In this document: in pieces, positions 1-7,085 of the stretch
How the letters are laid out: each line of letters opens with the position of its first letter
Numbering within the stretch: position 1 is the first letter of the stretch
Assembly: GCA_900550065.1 (NCBI GenBank)
Contig: URQR01000006.1
Coordinates: forward strand, 1-29,004
DNA from: an uncultured Eubacteriales bacterium
Lineage (GTDB): Bacteria; Bacillota; Clostridia; UBA1381; UMGS1253
Length of the DNA stretch: 29,004 bases
Direction: 5' to 3'
Made by a program: the position numbers and the translations under genes
Notes under the pieces: model-generated
What the model saw: the letters and a program-made list of their open reading frames with translations, nothing else
What the model was told of the DNA's origin: nothing
Database searches by the model: none

Positions 1-316
1 CAATGATGTATCTCTTTTCGCCGTCCTCATACTCGAGCAGGGCGATGTTTGCGCTTCTGTTCGGGTCGTATTCGATTGCAATAATGTTTGCTGCTACGCC
101 GTCCTTATCGCGCTTAAAATCAATGATTCTATATTTTCTGCGGTTACCGCCGCCGCGATGACGAACGGTGATTTTACCATATGAGTTTCTGCCTGCATTT
201 TTCTTGAGCGGCTCTAAGAGCGAGCGCTCCGGCGTTGTCTTCGTGATTTCCTCAAAAGCGGAAACGGACATGTGCCTTCTTGCAGGAGAAGTAGGATTGT
301 ACTTTTTAATCGCCAT
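1..316 (-). CDS. rplB: 50S ribosomal protein L2, N-terminal part (cut by window edge)
   Basis: Ribosomal protein L2 binds 23S rRNA and is needed for subunit association and the peptidyl transferase centre. About 105 N-terminal residues are visible, beginning MAIKKYNPTSPARRHMSVS and containing the family stretch GGGNRRKYRIIDFKR near residue 55-70. The C-terminal two thirds lie beyond position 1. The ATG at 314-316 is preceded by AAGGAG at a suitable distance. It is the fifth gene of an S10 operon in standard bacterial order, 46 bp after rplW. Identification is certain from the sequence; the gene is partial only because of the window boundary. Confidence 0.97.
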   Translation of the reverse strand, partial: MAIKKYNPTSPARRHMSVSAFEEITKTTPERSLLEPLKKNAGRNSYGKITVRHRGGGNRRKYRIIDFKRDKDGVAANIIAIEYDPNRSANIALLEYEDGEKRYII

Positions 317-362
317 CCTAATTGTCACTCCTTACCTAATTAATATTATCAGACTTTTTCTT

Positions 363-656
363 TTACGCCATGCCCTCAAAGAACTCGATGGTCTTGCTGC
401 CCTCTTTGAGCTTGATCATCGCTTTTTTATAGGAAGCGCGGCGGCCTTCGTGCGCGCCCATACGCTTCATCTTGCCCTGCATGCGTATCGTCGTAACCTT
501 CTCAACATCTACGCCGAAAATCTCTTCGATTGCATTTGCAATCTGGATTTTATTTGCGTTAATCTTTACTTCAAAGGTGTACGTTCTGTTCTCAATCATT
601 TCCATCGAATGCTCGGAAATGATCGGGCGGATTATAATATCGTGAGCAAAGGTCAT
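363..656 (-). CDS. rplW: 50S ribosomal protein L23
   Basis: L23 sits at the exit of the peptide tunnel on the large subunit and docks trigger factor and the signal recognition particle. The 97-residue product reads MTFAHDIIIRPIISEHSMEM and shows the family core KINANKIQIANAIEEIFGV followed by the basic region KMKRMGAHEGRR. A GTG three codons upstream (663-665) is in frame, but the ATG at 654-656 is better: AGGAGG lies 10 nt before it, and the ATG overlaps the rplD stop as ATGA, which suggests translational coupling. It lies in the S10 operon between rplD and rplB. Confidence 0.95.
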   Translation of the reverse strand: MTFAHDIIIRPIISEHSMEMIENRTYTFEVKINANKIQIANAIEEIFGVDVEKVTTIRMQGKMKRMGAHEGRRASYKKAMIKLKEGSKTIEFFEGMA

Positions 657-1279
657 CTTGCGCACACCTCCTCGATTTTCTCCACAGCATCTTTCGCTAT
701 GATAAACTTCTTATGGTTCAAAATCTCATAAACGTTCAATACGTCAACATTGCTCGCCTTTGCGCCCTCAATGTTGCGCACCGACTTGTAAACGTTTGTG
801 TCCATCGCAGCAGTAACAACGAGCGCCTTGCTGTCCGCACCGAGCGCCTTGAGCATCTTCGCCGCTTCCGCCGTCTTGATTTCGTCAAACTTCAGGCCGT
901 CAACAACAATGATGTCCTCAGCCGCAACCTTCGACGAAAGCGCCATCTTCAGCGCGAGCGCCTTTACCTTTTTGTTCAGACGGTAGGAATAATCCCTCGG
1001 CTTCGGTGCAAAGACTACGCCGCCGCCCGTCCACTGCGGAGCACGGATCGAGCCCTGTCTTGCACGGCCTGTTCCCTTCTGCCGCCACGGCTTAATACCG
1101 CCGCCGCGCACTTCCGTACGGGTCAGCGTGCTCTGTGTGCCCTGTCTCTGATTCGCAAGATAGTTCACAACAACGTCGTGCAGCACGCTCTTCTTCACTT
1201 CTACGCCAAAGATCTCGTCCTTTACGTCGATTGTGCCAGTCTTTTCGCCGCTCATATTATATAAATCCAATTTCGCCAT
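653..1279 (-). CDS. rplD: 50S ribosomal protein L4
   Basis: L4 is a 23S rRNA-binding protein whose extended loop lines the exit tunnel. The 208-residue product begins MAKLDLYNMSGEKTGTID. It carries the tunnel-loop signature TRTEVRGGGIKPWRQKGTGRARQGS at about residues 52-76, then the globular part ending NHKKFIIAKDAVEKIEEVCAR. Length is typical. In E. coli L4 represses its own operon at the S10 leader; the long structured leader upstream of rpsJ here makes similar control possible but unproven. The stop overlaps the rplW start, and the start lies 31 bp after rplC. Confidence 0.97.
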   Translation of the reverse strand: MAKLDLYNMSGEKTGTIDVKDEIFGVEVKKSVLHDVVVNYLANQRQGTQSTLTRTEVRGGGIKPWRQKGTGRARQGSIRAPQWTGGGVVFAPKPRDYSYRLNKKVKALALKMALSSKVAAEDIIVVDGLKFDEIKTAEAAKMLKALGADSKALVVTAAMDTNVYKSVRNIEGAKASNVDVLNVYEILNHKKFIIAKDAVEKIEEVCAR

Positions 1280-1310
1280 TTATAAGTTCCTCCTTTCCGA
1301 TCAAATTCGA

Positions 1311-1940
1311 TTACGCCTTCACTGTGTCTTTCAGGATTACGAGGCCGCCCCTAATACCGGGGATACCGCCCTTTACACAGATTAGGTTGTTTTCCGCGTC
1401 AATCTTTATGATATCGAGGTTCTGAATCGTAACACGCTCAACACCCATATGGCCCGGGAGCTTCTTGCCCTTACGAACCTTCGACGGGTCGGAGCACGCG
1501 CCCATGGAGCCGGAGCCTCTGTGGTAACCCGAGCCGTGGCTCTTCGGACCAATGTGCTGGCCGTGACGCTTAATCGAACCTGCGAATCCTTTACCCTTTG
1601 AAATACCCGTTACGTCGATTCTGTCGCCCACTTCAAATGAAGTAACCGCCAGCTCGTCGCCAACGTTTAACTCCGCCGCGTTGTCGAGCTTAAACTCGCG
1701 CAGGAAGCGTTTCACCGGCACATTCGCCTTCGCAAAATGGCCTTTTTCCGGCTTGTTCGCAAGCTTTTCACGCTTGTTCAGGTAGCCAACCTGTACGGCG
1801 TCGTAGCCGTCTGTTTCCGCTGTCTTCTTCTGCACAACCACGTTCGGCTCTGCCTGAATGACAGTCACGGGAACGAGTCTGCCGTCTTCCATGAAGATTT
1901 GCGACATGCCAAGCTTTGTTCCCAAAATTGCTTTTTTCAT
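1311..1940 (-). CDS. rplC: 50S ribosomal protein L3
   Basis: L3 is an early assembly protein reaching toward the peptidyl transferase centre. The 209-residue product starts MKKAILGTKLGMSQIF and contains the diagnostic region KGKGFAGSIKRHGQHIGPKSHGSGYHRGSGSMGA around residues 118-150, then KKLPGHMGVERVT. Length and order (rpsJ, rplC, rplD) are standard. AAGGAGGAG precedes the ATG. The 84 bp between rpsJ and rplC contains no promoter I would defend. Confidence 0.97.
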   Translation of the reverse strand: MKKAILGTKLGMSQIFMEDGRLVPVTVIQAEPNVVVQKKTAETDGYDAVQVGYLNKREKLANKPEKGHFAKANVPVKRFLREFKLDNAAELNVGDELAVTSFEVGDRIDVTGISKGKGFAGSIKRHGQHIGPKSHGSGYHRGSGSMGACSDPSKVRKGKKLPGHMGVERVTIQNLDIIKIDAENNLICVKGGIPGIRGGLVILKDTVKA

Positions 1941-2024
1941 TTCCTTTCTCCTCCTTATCGGTTATTGGTTTACCGCGCGCAGCGGCAAACGTGACCCGCA
2001 GCAGGGCACATGGCCCGCTACAAC

Positions 2025-2336
2025 TTACAGCTTGATTTCGATGTCGACGCCAGCCGGCAAATCAAGCTTCGTCAGAGCTTCTATTGTCTTTTGAGTCGGA
2101 ACGAGCACGTCGATCAGTCTTTTGTGCGTCCGCATCTCAAACTGCTCTCTCGAATCCTTGTACTTGTGAACCGCACGCAGGATTGTTACGATTTCCTTCT
2201 TCGTCGGAAGCGGAATCGGCCCCGACACCTTCGCGCCTGTTCTCTTGGCTGTCTCTACGATTTTTTCCGCCGACTGGTCCACCAGCGAATGGTCGTAGCC
2301 CTTCAGCCTGATTCTGATTTTCTGGGTTGCTGCCAT
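2025..2336 (-). CDS. rpsJ: 30S ribosomal protein S10
   Basis: S10 is a head protein of the small subunit and, with NusB, part of the antitermination complex. The 103-residue product MAATQKIRIRLKGYDHSLVD ... DVLVPTQKTIEALTKLDLPAGVDIEIKL covers the whole family. The reading frame stays open far upstream to about 2669, but the ATG at 2334-2336 is right: it gives the normal length, is preceded by AAGGAGG seven nt away, and the upstream in-frame translation has no family similarity. It is the first gene of the operon and has its own promoter near 2680-2708. Confidence 0.97.
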   Translation of the reverse strand: MAATQKIRIRLKGYDHSLVDQSAEKIVETAKRTGAKVSGPIPLPTKKEIVTILRAVHKYKDSREQFEMRTHKRLIDVLVPTQKTIEALTKLDLPAGVDIEIKL

Positions 2337-2672
2337 AGTTTTACCTCCTTGTAAAATTGTTGTTTTGGTTGTTCCACATACGACAGCACGCACTTTTTCG
2401 TGTGTACACCCCGCCGGGTGTTCCTGCCTCTTCCGAAATAAAACCCGGATTACCCATCCAGGGCATACCCGGGTCATATACCTTGTCTTAGCAGCAAAAT
2501 GCGCGCGTAAAAACGCGCAGACCGCCCCTATCAAGATACAGAAAGCTGCAAAACCACATATGAAAGTGCAGCGTGACCTGTCGCCCGGTTTCAGGAATCG
2601 GACATTCTCCACGGAAAAACCAGGCCTAACTTCGCCTGCAACCTCCCGTTTCATCGTATGCCATGTCACAAC
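2337..2672 (-). promoter_or_regulatory. long structured 5' leader of the S10 operon
   Basis: About 335 nt separate the predicted transcription start (near 2672) from rpsJ. The minus strand can form several simple hairpins: arms at 2634-2638/2621-2625, 2567-2572/2545-2550, 2513-2518/2503-2508 (TTTT loop), 2469-2474/2443-2448, and 2416-2421/2406-2411 (GGCG loop). The fourth encloses a small CCC/GGG hairpin and is followed on the minus strand by TTTTATTT (2436-2443), which looks like an intrinsic terminator or attenuator ahead of the genes. E. coli uses L4-mediated attenuation and translational control in this leader. No homology to that leader is claimed, and I see no gene here. Confidence 0.5.
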
Positions 2673-2679
2673 GAATAAT

Positions 2680-2708
2680 ATTTTACCTTATATAGCCGGA
2701 TTTTGCAA
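2680..2708 (-). promoter_or_regulatory. sigma-A promoter of the S10 operon
   Basis: On the minus strand TTGCAA (2703-2708) is followed after exactly 17 bp by TAAAAT (2680-2685). The surroundings are AT-rich, as expected for a strong ribosomal protein promoter. Predicted transcription start is near 2672. This is pattern matching only. Confidence 0.7.
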
Positions 2709-2797
2709 GCTTTTTTACCGTTTTTTACGAAAAATTACTATAAAAACTTTTACGAAATTTTTGCGTGTTTTTTGTGAAAAATCACAACAAAGTTCAT

Positions 2798-2868
2798 GGC
2801 TACGGTTTTAGCTCCGCGCAGCGGCCGTTTTCAAGGGGGTGCAACGACCATTACATGGAGCCGTAACC
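2798..2868 (-). ncRNA. candidate structured RNA element, unknown family
   Basis: Read on the minus strand, GGTTACGG (2861-2868) pairs with CCGTAGCC (2798-2805) with one G-U pair. Next inward, CTCC pairs with GGAG (2857-2860/2812-2815), leaving a 6-nt bulge CTAAAA on the 3' side. Then GGTCGTT (2843-2849) pairs with AACGGCC (2823-2829), again with one G-U pair, around a 13-nt loop. Both non-Watson-Crick positions are G-U on the minus strand but C-A on the plus strand, so the fold fits minus-strand RNA. It lies between the end of the XRE gene and the S10 promoter. I do not recognise a known riboswitch or sRNA. A TTGTGA/TCACAA inverted repeat follows at 2772-2787 with no U tract. Confidence 0.4.
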
Positions 2869-2904
2869 CACGCCGGAAAATATACAGCACAGTAAACCAT
2901 GAAA

Positions 2905-3123
2905 TCAGTCTTGTCCATAAGGCTTTTTCTCATTTGTAAGACCTAAAATATAGTCCACCGTCGTTCCATAAAATTTTGCGAGCTTTATTAAAACCTCTGG
3001 CGGCATCATTCTTTGACCAGTTTCATAGTAGGAATATGTCCTTTGCGTTATATTAATTGCTTCCCCCACTTGTGTTTGCGTTAAATCGTTATCTTCTCGA
3101 AGCTCTTTTATTCGTTTGTACAT
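2905..3123 (-). CDS. XRE-family HTH transcriptional regulator
   Basis: A 72-residue Cro/C1-type DNA-binding protein: MYKRIKELREDNDLTQTQVGEAI, then TQRTYSYYETGQRMMPPEVLIKLAKFYGTTVDYILGLT. This is one HTH_3 domain of about 60 residues with the usual LTQ..VG...I...TYS.YE.G recognition-helix pattern and a short polar tail, with no partner or protease domain. An in-frame GTG at 3130-3132 overlaps the GAGG ribosome binding site, so the ATG at 3121-3123 is preferred. It diverges from a ribbon-helix-helix gene across a 99-bp region holding paired inverted operators (3155-3198). Autoregulation of both directions is inferred from that layout. Such pairs often occur in mobile elements, but no integrase or phage gene is nearby. 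Confidence 0.85.
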   Translation of the reverse strand: MYKRIKELREDNDLTQTQVGEAINITQRTYSYYETGQRMMPPEVLIKLAKFYGTTVDYILGLTNEKKPYGQD

Positions 3124-3154
3124 CTGTTTCACCTCAATTTAAATCTATTATCCT

Positions 3155-3198
3155 ATAGAACAAAACATTCTATTGACTTTTAGATTGTTTTGTTCTAT
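3155..3198. promoter_or_regulatory. paired operator sites between divergent XRE and RHH genes
   Basis: Site O1 is ATAGAA-CAAAACA-TTCTAT (3155-3173), a perfect inverted repeat with 7-bp spacer. Site O2 (3180-3198) has the same sequence in opposite orientation: on the minus strand ATAGAACAAAACA followed by an imperfect second half, ATCTAA. The two copies therefore form a 13-bp inverted repeat (3154-3166 and 3187-3199), with site centres 25 bp apart. O1 ends at the -35 and O2 overlaps the -10 of the plus-strand promoter. The likely binder is the adjacent XRE protein; this is inferred. Confidence 0.65.
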
Positions 3199-3201
3199 AA
3201 T
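3173..3201 (+). promoter_or_regulatory. promoter of the RHH gene
   Basis: TTGACT (3173-3178) and TATAAT (3196-3201) are separated by 17 bp, a near-consensus sigma-A promoter. The -10 overlaps operator O2 and the -35 abuts O1, so a bound repressor should block it. The opposite promoter for the XRE gene is less clear; TAGGAT-like sequence near 3150-3155 is possible. Confidence 0.7.
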
Positions 3202-3222
3202 TCTTTTTAAGAGGTGATTATC

Positions 3223-3390
3223 ATGCAAAACAAGAATACCCCACTGAAAGTACATGTCAGCATCACCCTCGACGAAGACGTCGCAGAGGAAATCCGAAAA
3301 AGAAGCGACAATGCGTTCCGCTCTTTTTCTCAGTACATTAACATTGTTCTGCGGCAGCATATTGAACGAGCGAAGCGAAAGGCAACGTAA
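3223..3390 (+). CDS. small ribbon-helix-helix (CopG/Arc-like) protein
   Basis: A 55-residue ORF, MQNKNTPLKVHVSITLDEDV then AEEIRKRSDNAFRSFSQYIN and IVLRQHIERAKRKAT. It shows the RHH layout: a short beta strand with alternating residues (KVHVSITLD), helix one (EDVAEEIRKRSDN), a turn with RSFSQYI, and helix two running into a basic tail. GAGGTG lies 8 nt upstream of the ATG and a near-consensus promoter lies at 3173-3201. The gene stands alone on the plus strand, facing typA. RHH proteins of this size are usually DNA-binding dimers, as antitoxins or plasmid/ICE regulators; no toxin gene is visible next to it. It is easily missed because of its length. Confidence 0.75.
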   Translation: MQNKNTPLKVHVSITLDEDVAEEIRKRSDNAFRSFSQYINIVLRQHIERAKRKAT

Positions 3391-3398
3391 GCCGCAGC

Positions 3399-3422
3399 AA
3401 AAAAGGGCGGCACACGCCGCCC
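3399..3422 (-). terminator. intrinsic terminator after typA
   Basis: On the minus strand a 7-bp GC-only stem (GGGCGGC/GCCGCCC, 3405-3411 with 3416-3422, 4-nt loop) is followed by six T (3399-3404). It begins 8 bp past the typA stop. The plus-strand side lacks a U tract, so it would not stop the RHH transcript efficiently. Confidence 0.85.
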
Positions 3423-3429
3423 CCATACT

Positions 3430-5250
3430 CTATTTCAATTTGCTCTGCGCCTTCAGCCGCAGGCTGTTATTGAGAATCCGCTTGCGCAGGCGGAACCCCG
3501 CCGGCGTCACCTCTAACAGCTCGTCCTCGTCTAAAAACTCGATCGCTTCCTCAAGACTCAGCTTCTTCGCCGGCACAAGCCGGAGTGCGTCGTCGCTGCC
3601 GGACGCGCGCGTGTTCGTCAGCTGCTTTTTCTTGCAGACGTTCACGCTGATGTCGCCCACCTTCGGCGAAACGCCGACCACCATGCCCTCGTATACCGGC
3701 GTGCCCGGCTCGATGAACATGGTTCCGCGCGCCTGTGCGTTAAACAGGCCGTAGCCGACTGCCTCGCCCGTTTCAAACGCAATCAGCGACCCAGTAAAGC
3801 GGCGCGTAATCTCGCCCTTGTACGGCTCATAGCCGTTAAATACGGTGTTTAAAATCCCTTCGCCCTTCGTGTCGGTCAAAAACTCGCTCCGATACCCAAA
3901 CAATCCGCGTGCAGGGATGTTGTACTCGATGCGCATCCGCGTCCCAGTCGGCGCCATGTGGACAAGCTCGCCCTTGCGCTGACCCATCTTTTCCATGACA
4001 GAGCCGACGCTCTCCTCCGGCACGTCGACCAAAAGCCGCTCCATCGGTTCGTGCGTCTTGCCATCGATTTCCTTAAACAATACGCGCGGCGTGCTGACCG
4101 CAAATTCATACCCTTCGCGGCGCATGGTTTCAATTAAAATAGACAAATGCATCTCGCCGCGGCCCGACACGATAAAGCTGTCGGTCGTTTCCGCGTCGCG
4201 TACACGCAGCGATACGTCCTTGAGCAGCTCACGGTAGAGCCGGTCACGCAGCTGGCGCGAGGTGACAAACTTGCCCTCCTGCCCGGCAAAGGGGCTGTCG
4301 TTGACCGAGAAGGTCATCTCAACCGTCGGCTCGCCAATCTTGACAAACTCGACCGGTTCCGGCGCATCCGGTGCAGTCAGCGTGTTGCCGATCGTAATAT
4401 CGTCCAGCCCGGACACGCACACAATATCGCCCACCTTCGCGCTGTCTGTCTGTACGCGGCCTGTACCATCGATTTGATAAATCGCGCCCACTTTTCCCTT
4501 GTGGGAAACATCTTTGTCGTGGAAATCGCACACCGCAACTTCCTGATTGACGCGCAGCGTCCCGCGCTCAATGCGCCCAATCGCCATGCGTCCAACGTAT
4601 TCGCTGTAGTCAATCGACGAAATCAGCATCTGGAATGCACCGTCCTCGTCGCCCTCCGGCGCGGGAAGGTAGTCCACAATTTTATCAAATAAAACCGTTA
4701 AGTCCTTGCCCTGTTCATTCGGCGACTCCGACGCGGTGCCGTCGCGCCCGGAACAATAGATAATCGGGCTGTCAATCTGCTCGTCCGTCGCGTCCAGCTC
4801 AAGCAAAAGCTCGAGCACCTCGTCGCCCACCTCGCCGAGCCGTGCGTCCGGCCGGTCAATCTTGTTGATGACAATAATAATCTTATGTCCGAGCGCAAGC
4901 GCCTTCGAGAGCACGAACCGCGTCTGCGGCATCGGCCCCTCCGCCGCGTCAACGAGCAGGATAACGCCGTTTACCATTTTAAGCACGCGCTCCACCTCGC
5001 CGCCGAAGTCGGCGTGCCCCGGCGTATCGACAATATTAATCTTTACGCCCTTATAGTGCGCCGCCGCATTTTTTGACAAAATCGTGATACCGCGCTCGCG
5101 CTCAAGTGCGTTATTGTCCATGACACGCTCCTCCACGACCTGATTTTCGCGGTAAACGCCGCCCTGCTTGAGCAGTTCGTCAACAAGCGTTGTCTTGCCG
5201 TGGTCAACGTGTGCAATAATTGCTATATTTCTCAAATCTTCCCGAATCAA
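3430..5250 (-). CDS. typA: ribosome-associated GTPase TypA/BipA
   Basis: TypA/BipA is a translational GTPase related to EF-G that binds 70S ribosomes and aids 50S assembly and stress or low-temperature growth. The 606-residue product shows G1 AHVDHGKT near residue 14-21, the RERGITI switch, G3 DTPGHADF, G4 NKIDRP, and after the beta-barrel the TypA-type C-terminal domain with RGLFGYRSEFLTDTKGEG and GTMFIEPGTPVYEGMVVG. This order and length separate it from EF-G, LepA and TetM. The start is TTG (5248-5250), preceded by GGGAG 8 nt upstream. It is monocistronic between its own terminator and an upstream extended -10 element. Confidence 0.96.
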   Translation of the reverse strand: MIREDLRNIAIIAHVDHGKTTLVDELLKQGGVYRENQVVEERVMDNNALERERGITILSKNAAAHYKGVKINIVDTPGHADFGGEVERVLKMVNGVILLVDAAEGPMPQTRFVLSKALALGHKIIIVINKIDRPDARLGEVGDEVLELLLELDATDEQIDSPIIYCSGRDGTASESPNEQGKDLTVLFDKIVDYLPAPEGDEDGAFQMLISSIDYSEYVGRMAIGRIERGTLRVNQEVAVCDFHDKDVSHKGKVGAIYQIDGTGRVQTDSAKVGDIVCVSGLDDITIGNTLTAPDAPEPVEFVKIGEPTVEMTFSVNDSPFAGQEGKFVTSRQLRDRLYRELLKDVSLRVRDAETTDSFIVSGRGEMHLSILIETMRREGYEFAVSTPRVLFKEIDGKTHEPMERLLVDVPEESVGSVMEKMGQRKGELVHMAPTGTRMRIEYNIPARGLFGYRSEFLTDTKGEGILNTVFNGYEPYKGEITRRFTGSLIAFETGEAVGYGLFNAQARGTMFIEPGTPVYEGMVVGVSPKVGDISVNVCKKKQLTNTRASGSDDALRLVPAKKLSLEEAIEFLDEDELLEVTPAGFRLRKRILNNSLRLKAQSKLK

Positions 5251-5299
5251 ACTACCGACTCCCTATCATAAAATTCTTCCGTTACAATTCAACTTATAT

Positions 5300-5308
5300 A
5301 GTATAGCA
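5300..5308 (-). promoter_or_regulatory. extended -10 promoter candidate for typA
   Basis: On the minus strand TGC directly precedes TATACT (5300-5305), giving an extended -10 element about 50 bp before the TTG start. No convincing -35 is found 17 bp upstream, which an extended -10 can tolerate. Confidence 0.45.
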
Positions 5309-5464
5309 CAAAACCTTTCATAAAATAAAGATATTTTTCCGTTCTGGCAGTTGTTTTGCGCGGTTTTTACACACATTTTGACCACAGCGGCACAATTTTT
5401 ACAAGAATTGCGCCGGAAGATAGCGGTATTTTGTCACTATAGACACTAATAGCAGGGAATATAT

Positions 5465-5490
5465 AAAACGGCGGGGCCTTCGCCCCGCCG
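5465..5490 (-). terminator. intrinsic terminator after the NUDIX gene
   Basis: A 9-bp stem CGGCGGGGC/GCCCCGCCG (5469-5477 with 5482-5490) with a 4-nt loop is followed on the minus strand by TTTTATAT. It starts 4 bp past the stop codon. Confidence 0.85.
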
Positions 5491-5493
5491 CAA

Positions 5494-5949
5494 TTAGTAC
5501 AGCTCATATTCCCAAACGCCGTCTTCCCCCTGCCGGTAGAAAAACTCACTCATTTCCTCGCTGTCAAACACCTGCAAATGCTCCATAAAGCTGTTTACAA
5601 GCGAATAATGTGCCAGCTCGCTGCGCTTCACCCACCGCATCTCGCCCTCCGCTGAAGAGGTAAGCGTGCCGGAAAAGCAGTCCGTTTTAAAAAGCAAAAC
5701 AATGTAGCGCACATCGGGCTTCGTTTGCCACTGCTTAATCCCGCACAGGCGCGGTTTTTCAATCGTCAGACCCGTTTCCTCCAGAATCTCGCGTTTCACA
5801 GCCTGTACAAACGACTCACGCGCCTCGACATGGCCGCCCGGGAACGTCCACCCCGCCCAGTCCGGCTTTACCCGGTTTTGCAGCAAAAGCGTATCGCCGC
5901 TATATACCATACACATCGTCGTAAGCTCCACTTTTTCGTATCTGTCCAT
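5494..5949 (-). CDS. NUDIX hydrolase (MutT/8-oxo-dGTPase-like)
   Basis: NUDIX enzymes cleave nucleoside diphosphates linked to another moiety. The 151-residue product carries an intact Nudix box, GGHVEARESFVQAVKREILEETGL (about residues 38-61), matching GX5EX7REUXEEXGU with all metal-binding glutamates. MDRYEKVELTTMCMVYSGDT starts a normal domain; the frame is open 11 codons further, but this ATG has AGGAGG 7 nt upstream. It starts 11 bp after the UroD-family gene, so the two are probably cotranscribed, and ends at a strong terminator. Sequence resembles the YvcI/8-oxo-dGTP diphosphatase group; the true substrate cannot be read from it. Confidence 0.9.
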   Translation of the reverse strand: MDRYEKVELTTMCMVYSGDTLLLQNRVKPDWAGWTFPGGHVEARESFVQAVKREILEETGLTIEKPRLCGIKQWQTKPDVRYIVLLFKTDCFSGTLTSSAEGEMRWVKRSELAHYSLVNSFMEHLQVFDSEEMSEFFYRQGEDGVWEYELY

Positions 5950-5960
5950 CGCTCTGCCTC

Positions 5961-7028
5961 CTATTTCGTATAGTCCCTGCACGCCTGTATATAGGCCAGC
6001 ACATTTTCCGGCGGGACCTCCGGCTCAAGCATATGGGTCGGCGCAACAAACAGCCCGCCCGACGGACCGGCAATGTCAAGATTGCAAAACACCGCGCGCC
6101 GCACCTCGTCCGGCGTGCCGAACGGCATGGTCGTCTGCGTCCCAATCGTGCCATGAAACGACAGCGCACCGCCGTATTCACTGTGGATTTCTACAAAGTC
6201 CATACTCTCCGGCTGAATGGGGTTTAATACGTCCACGCCCGCCTCAATTAAATCGCCAATCAATGGCGCCGCAAACCCACAGGTATGATATAAAACAATC
6301 AAATCGGGCTTTGCCGCCTTCGCGGCAGCAATCAGCCCTTTCAGGCGCGGCCAGAGCCATGTGCGGTACAGCTCCCGGCTCATCATAATCCGGCTTTGCA
6401 TTCCGATATCGTCGCCAATATAGAGAATATCCACCCCCGCGCGCGCAAATGCCACGGCGCGGCGCGTATTAAGTTCTGTAACGGTATCCAAAATATATTC
6501 CGCGATGGGCTCCTCGCACATCATATCCATCATCAGGTCTTCCATACCGCGCAGATACCAGCTCTGCTCCCAGATTGTCATCTGCATGTTCCCCACCGCC
6601 GCAAGGCCGGCCGCTTTTATGGTATCGGCCTGACGCTTCTGCGCTTCTTCGCACAGCTCCAGCCGCGGGAACGGATATGCTTTCACTGCGTCGAGACTGT
6701 CTATTCCACTTAGCGGATGGCGCATATACGTCATATGCTTCGCCGCCGCACTCCCCTTTTCGTGCGCTACGCCCCAAGCGTCAATCTCCGCCCCCGGCTG
6801 TAAATTTGTATAAAAGCCTTCATAAGCCTCCCGCGCGGCGGGCACGAGCCGGCTGTCACAGATATTTTCCCACGGTATGCCAATTTCGTCCCTATCAATT
6901 AAATTTTCCATCTTTGCCGCGAGCTCCGGACACATATCAAAGTGAACCGGCACGGATTCATACCCTGTACGCCGTAATAACGATAGTAGATTGTCACGTT
7001 TATTCACACGCTTTGCCCCCTTTTCCAT
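5961..7028 (-). CDS. uroporphyrinogen decarboxylase (UroD/MtaA/CmuA) family protein
   Basis: A 355-residue TIM-barrel protein of the UroD superfamily, which includes haem-pathway decarboxylases and cobalamin:coenzyme M methyltransferases. Visible motifs are PVHFDMCPEL near the N terminus, GDDIGMQSRIMMSRELYRTW, VLYHTCGF (the His-x-Cys zinc-type motif of the methyltransferase branch), and AGVDVLNPIQPESMDF followed by LSFHGTIGTQTTMPFGTPDEV. The motif set fits methyltransferase-like members rather than true HemE, and no haem or corrinoid gene is adjacent, so the substrate is unknown. The ATG at 7026-7028 has GAAGG only 4 nt upstream; an in-frame GTG at 7005-7007 preceded by AAGGGGG is an equally plausible start giving MNKRDNLLSLLRR. 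A TATACT -10-like element lies at 7050-7055. Confidence 0.85.
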   Translation of the reverse strand: MEKGAKRVNKRDNLLSLLRRTGYESVPVHFDMCPELAAKMENLIDRDEIGIPWENICDSRLVPAAREAYEGFYTNLQPGAEIDAWGVAHEKGSAAAKHMTYMRHPLSGIDSLDAVKAYPFPRLELCEEAQKRQADTIKAAGLAAVGNMQMTIWEQSWYLRGMEDLMMDMMCEEPIAEYILDTVTELNTRRAVAFARAGVDILYIGDDIGMQSRIMMSRELYRTWLWPRLKGLIAAAKAAKPDLIVLYHTCGFAAPLIGDLIEAGVDVLNPIQPESMDFVEIHSEYGGALSFHGTIGTQTTMPFGTPDEVRRAVFCNLDIAGPSGGLFVAPTHMLEPEVPPENVLAYIQACRDYTK

Positions 7029-7085
7029 GCAACCTTCTTTATTGCAAACAGTATACTACTTTTGGGCAAAAATTGCTATACTTTT

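Noticed and set aside
2337..2669. N-terminal extension of S10
   Set aside because: The frame is open, but the normal S10 start has a strong ribosome binding site, and the extension crosses the leader hairpins with no similarity to S10.
2365..2811. 148-codon plus-strand ORF opposite the S10 leader
   Set aside because: No ribosome binding site, low-complexity translation without family resemblance, and it overlaps the promoter and leader of the S10 operon.
3430..5250. EF-G or tetracycline-resistance (TetM) identity for the GTPase
   Set aside because: Length near 606 residues and the TypA-specific C-terminal motifs exclude both.
5961..7028. HemE (haem biosynthesis)
   Set aside because: The His-x-Cys motif in LYHTCGF fits the methyltransferase branch of the superfamily and no haem genes are nearby.
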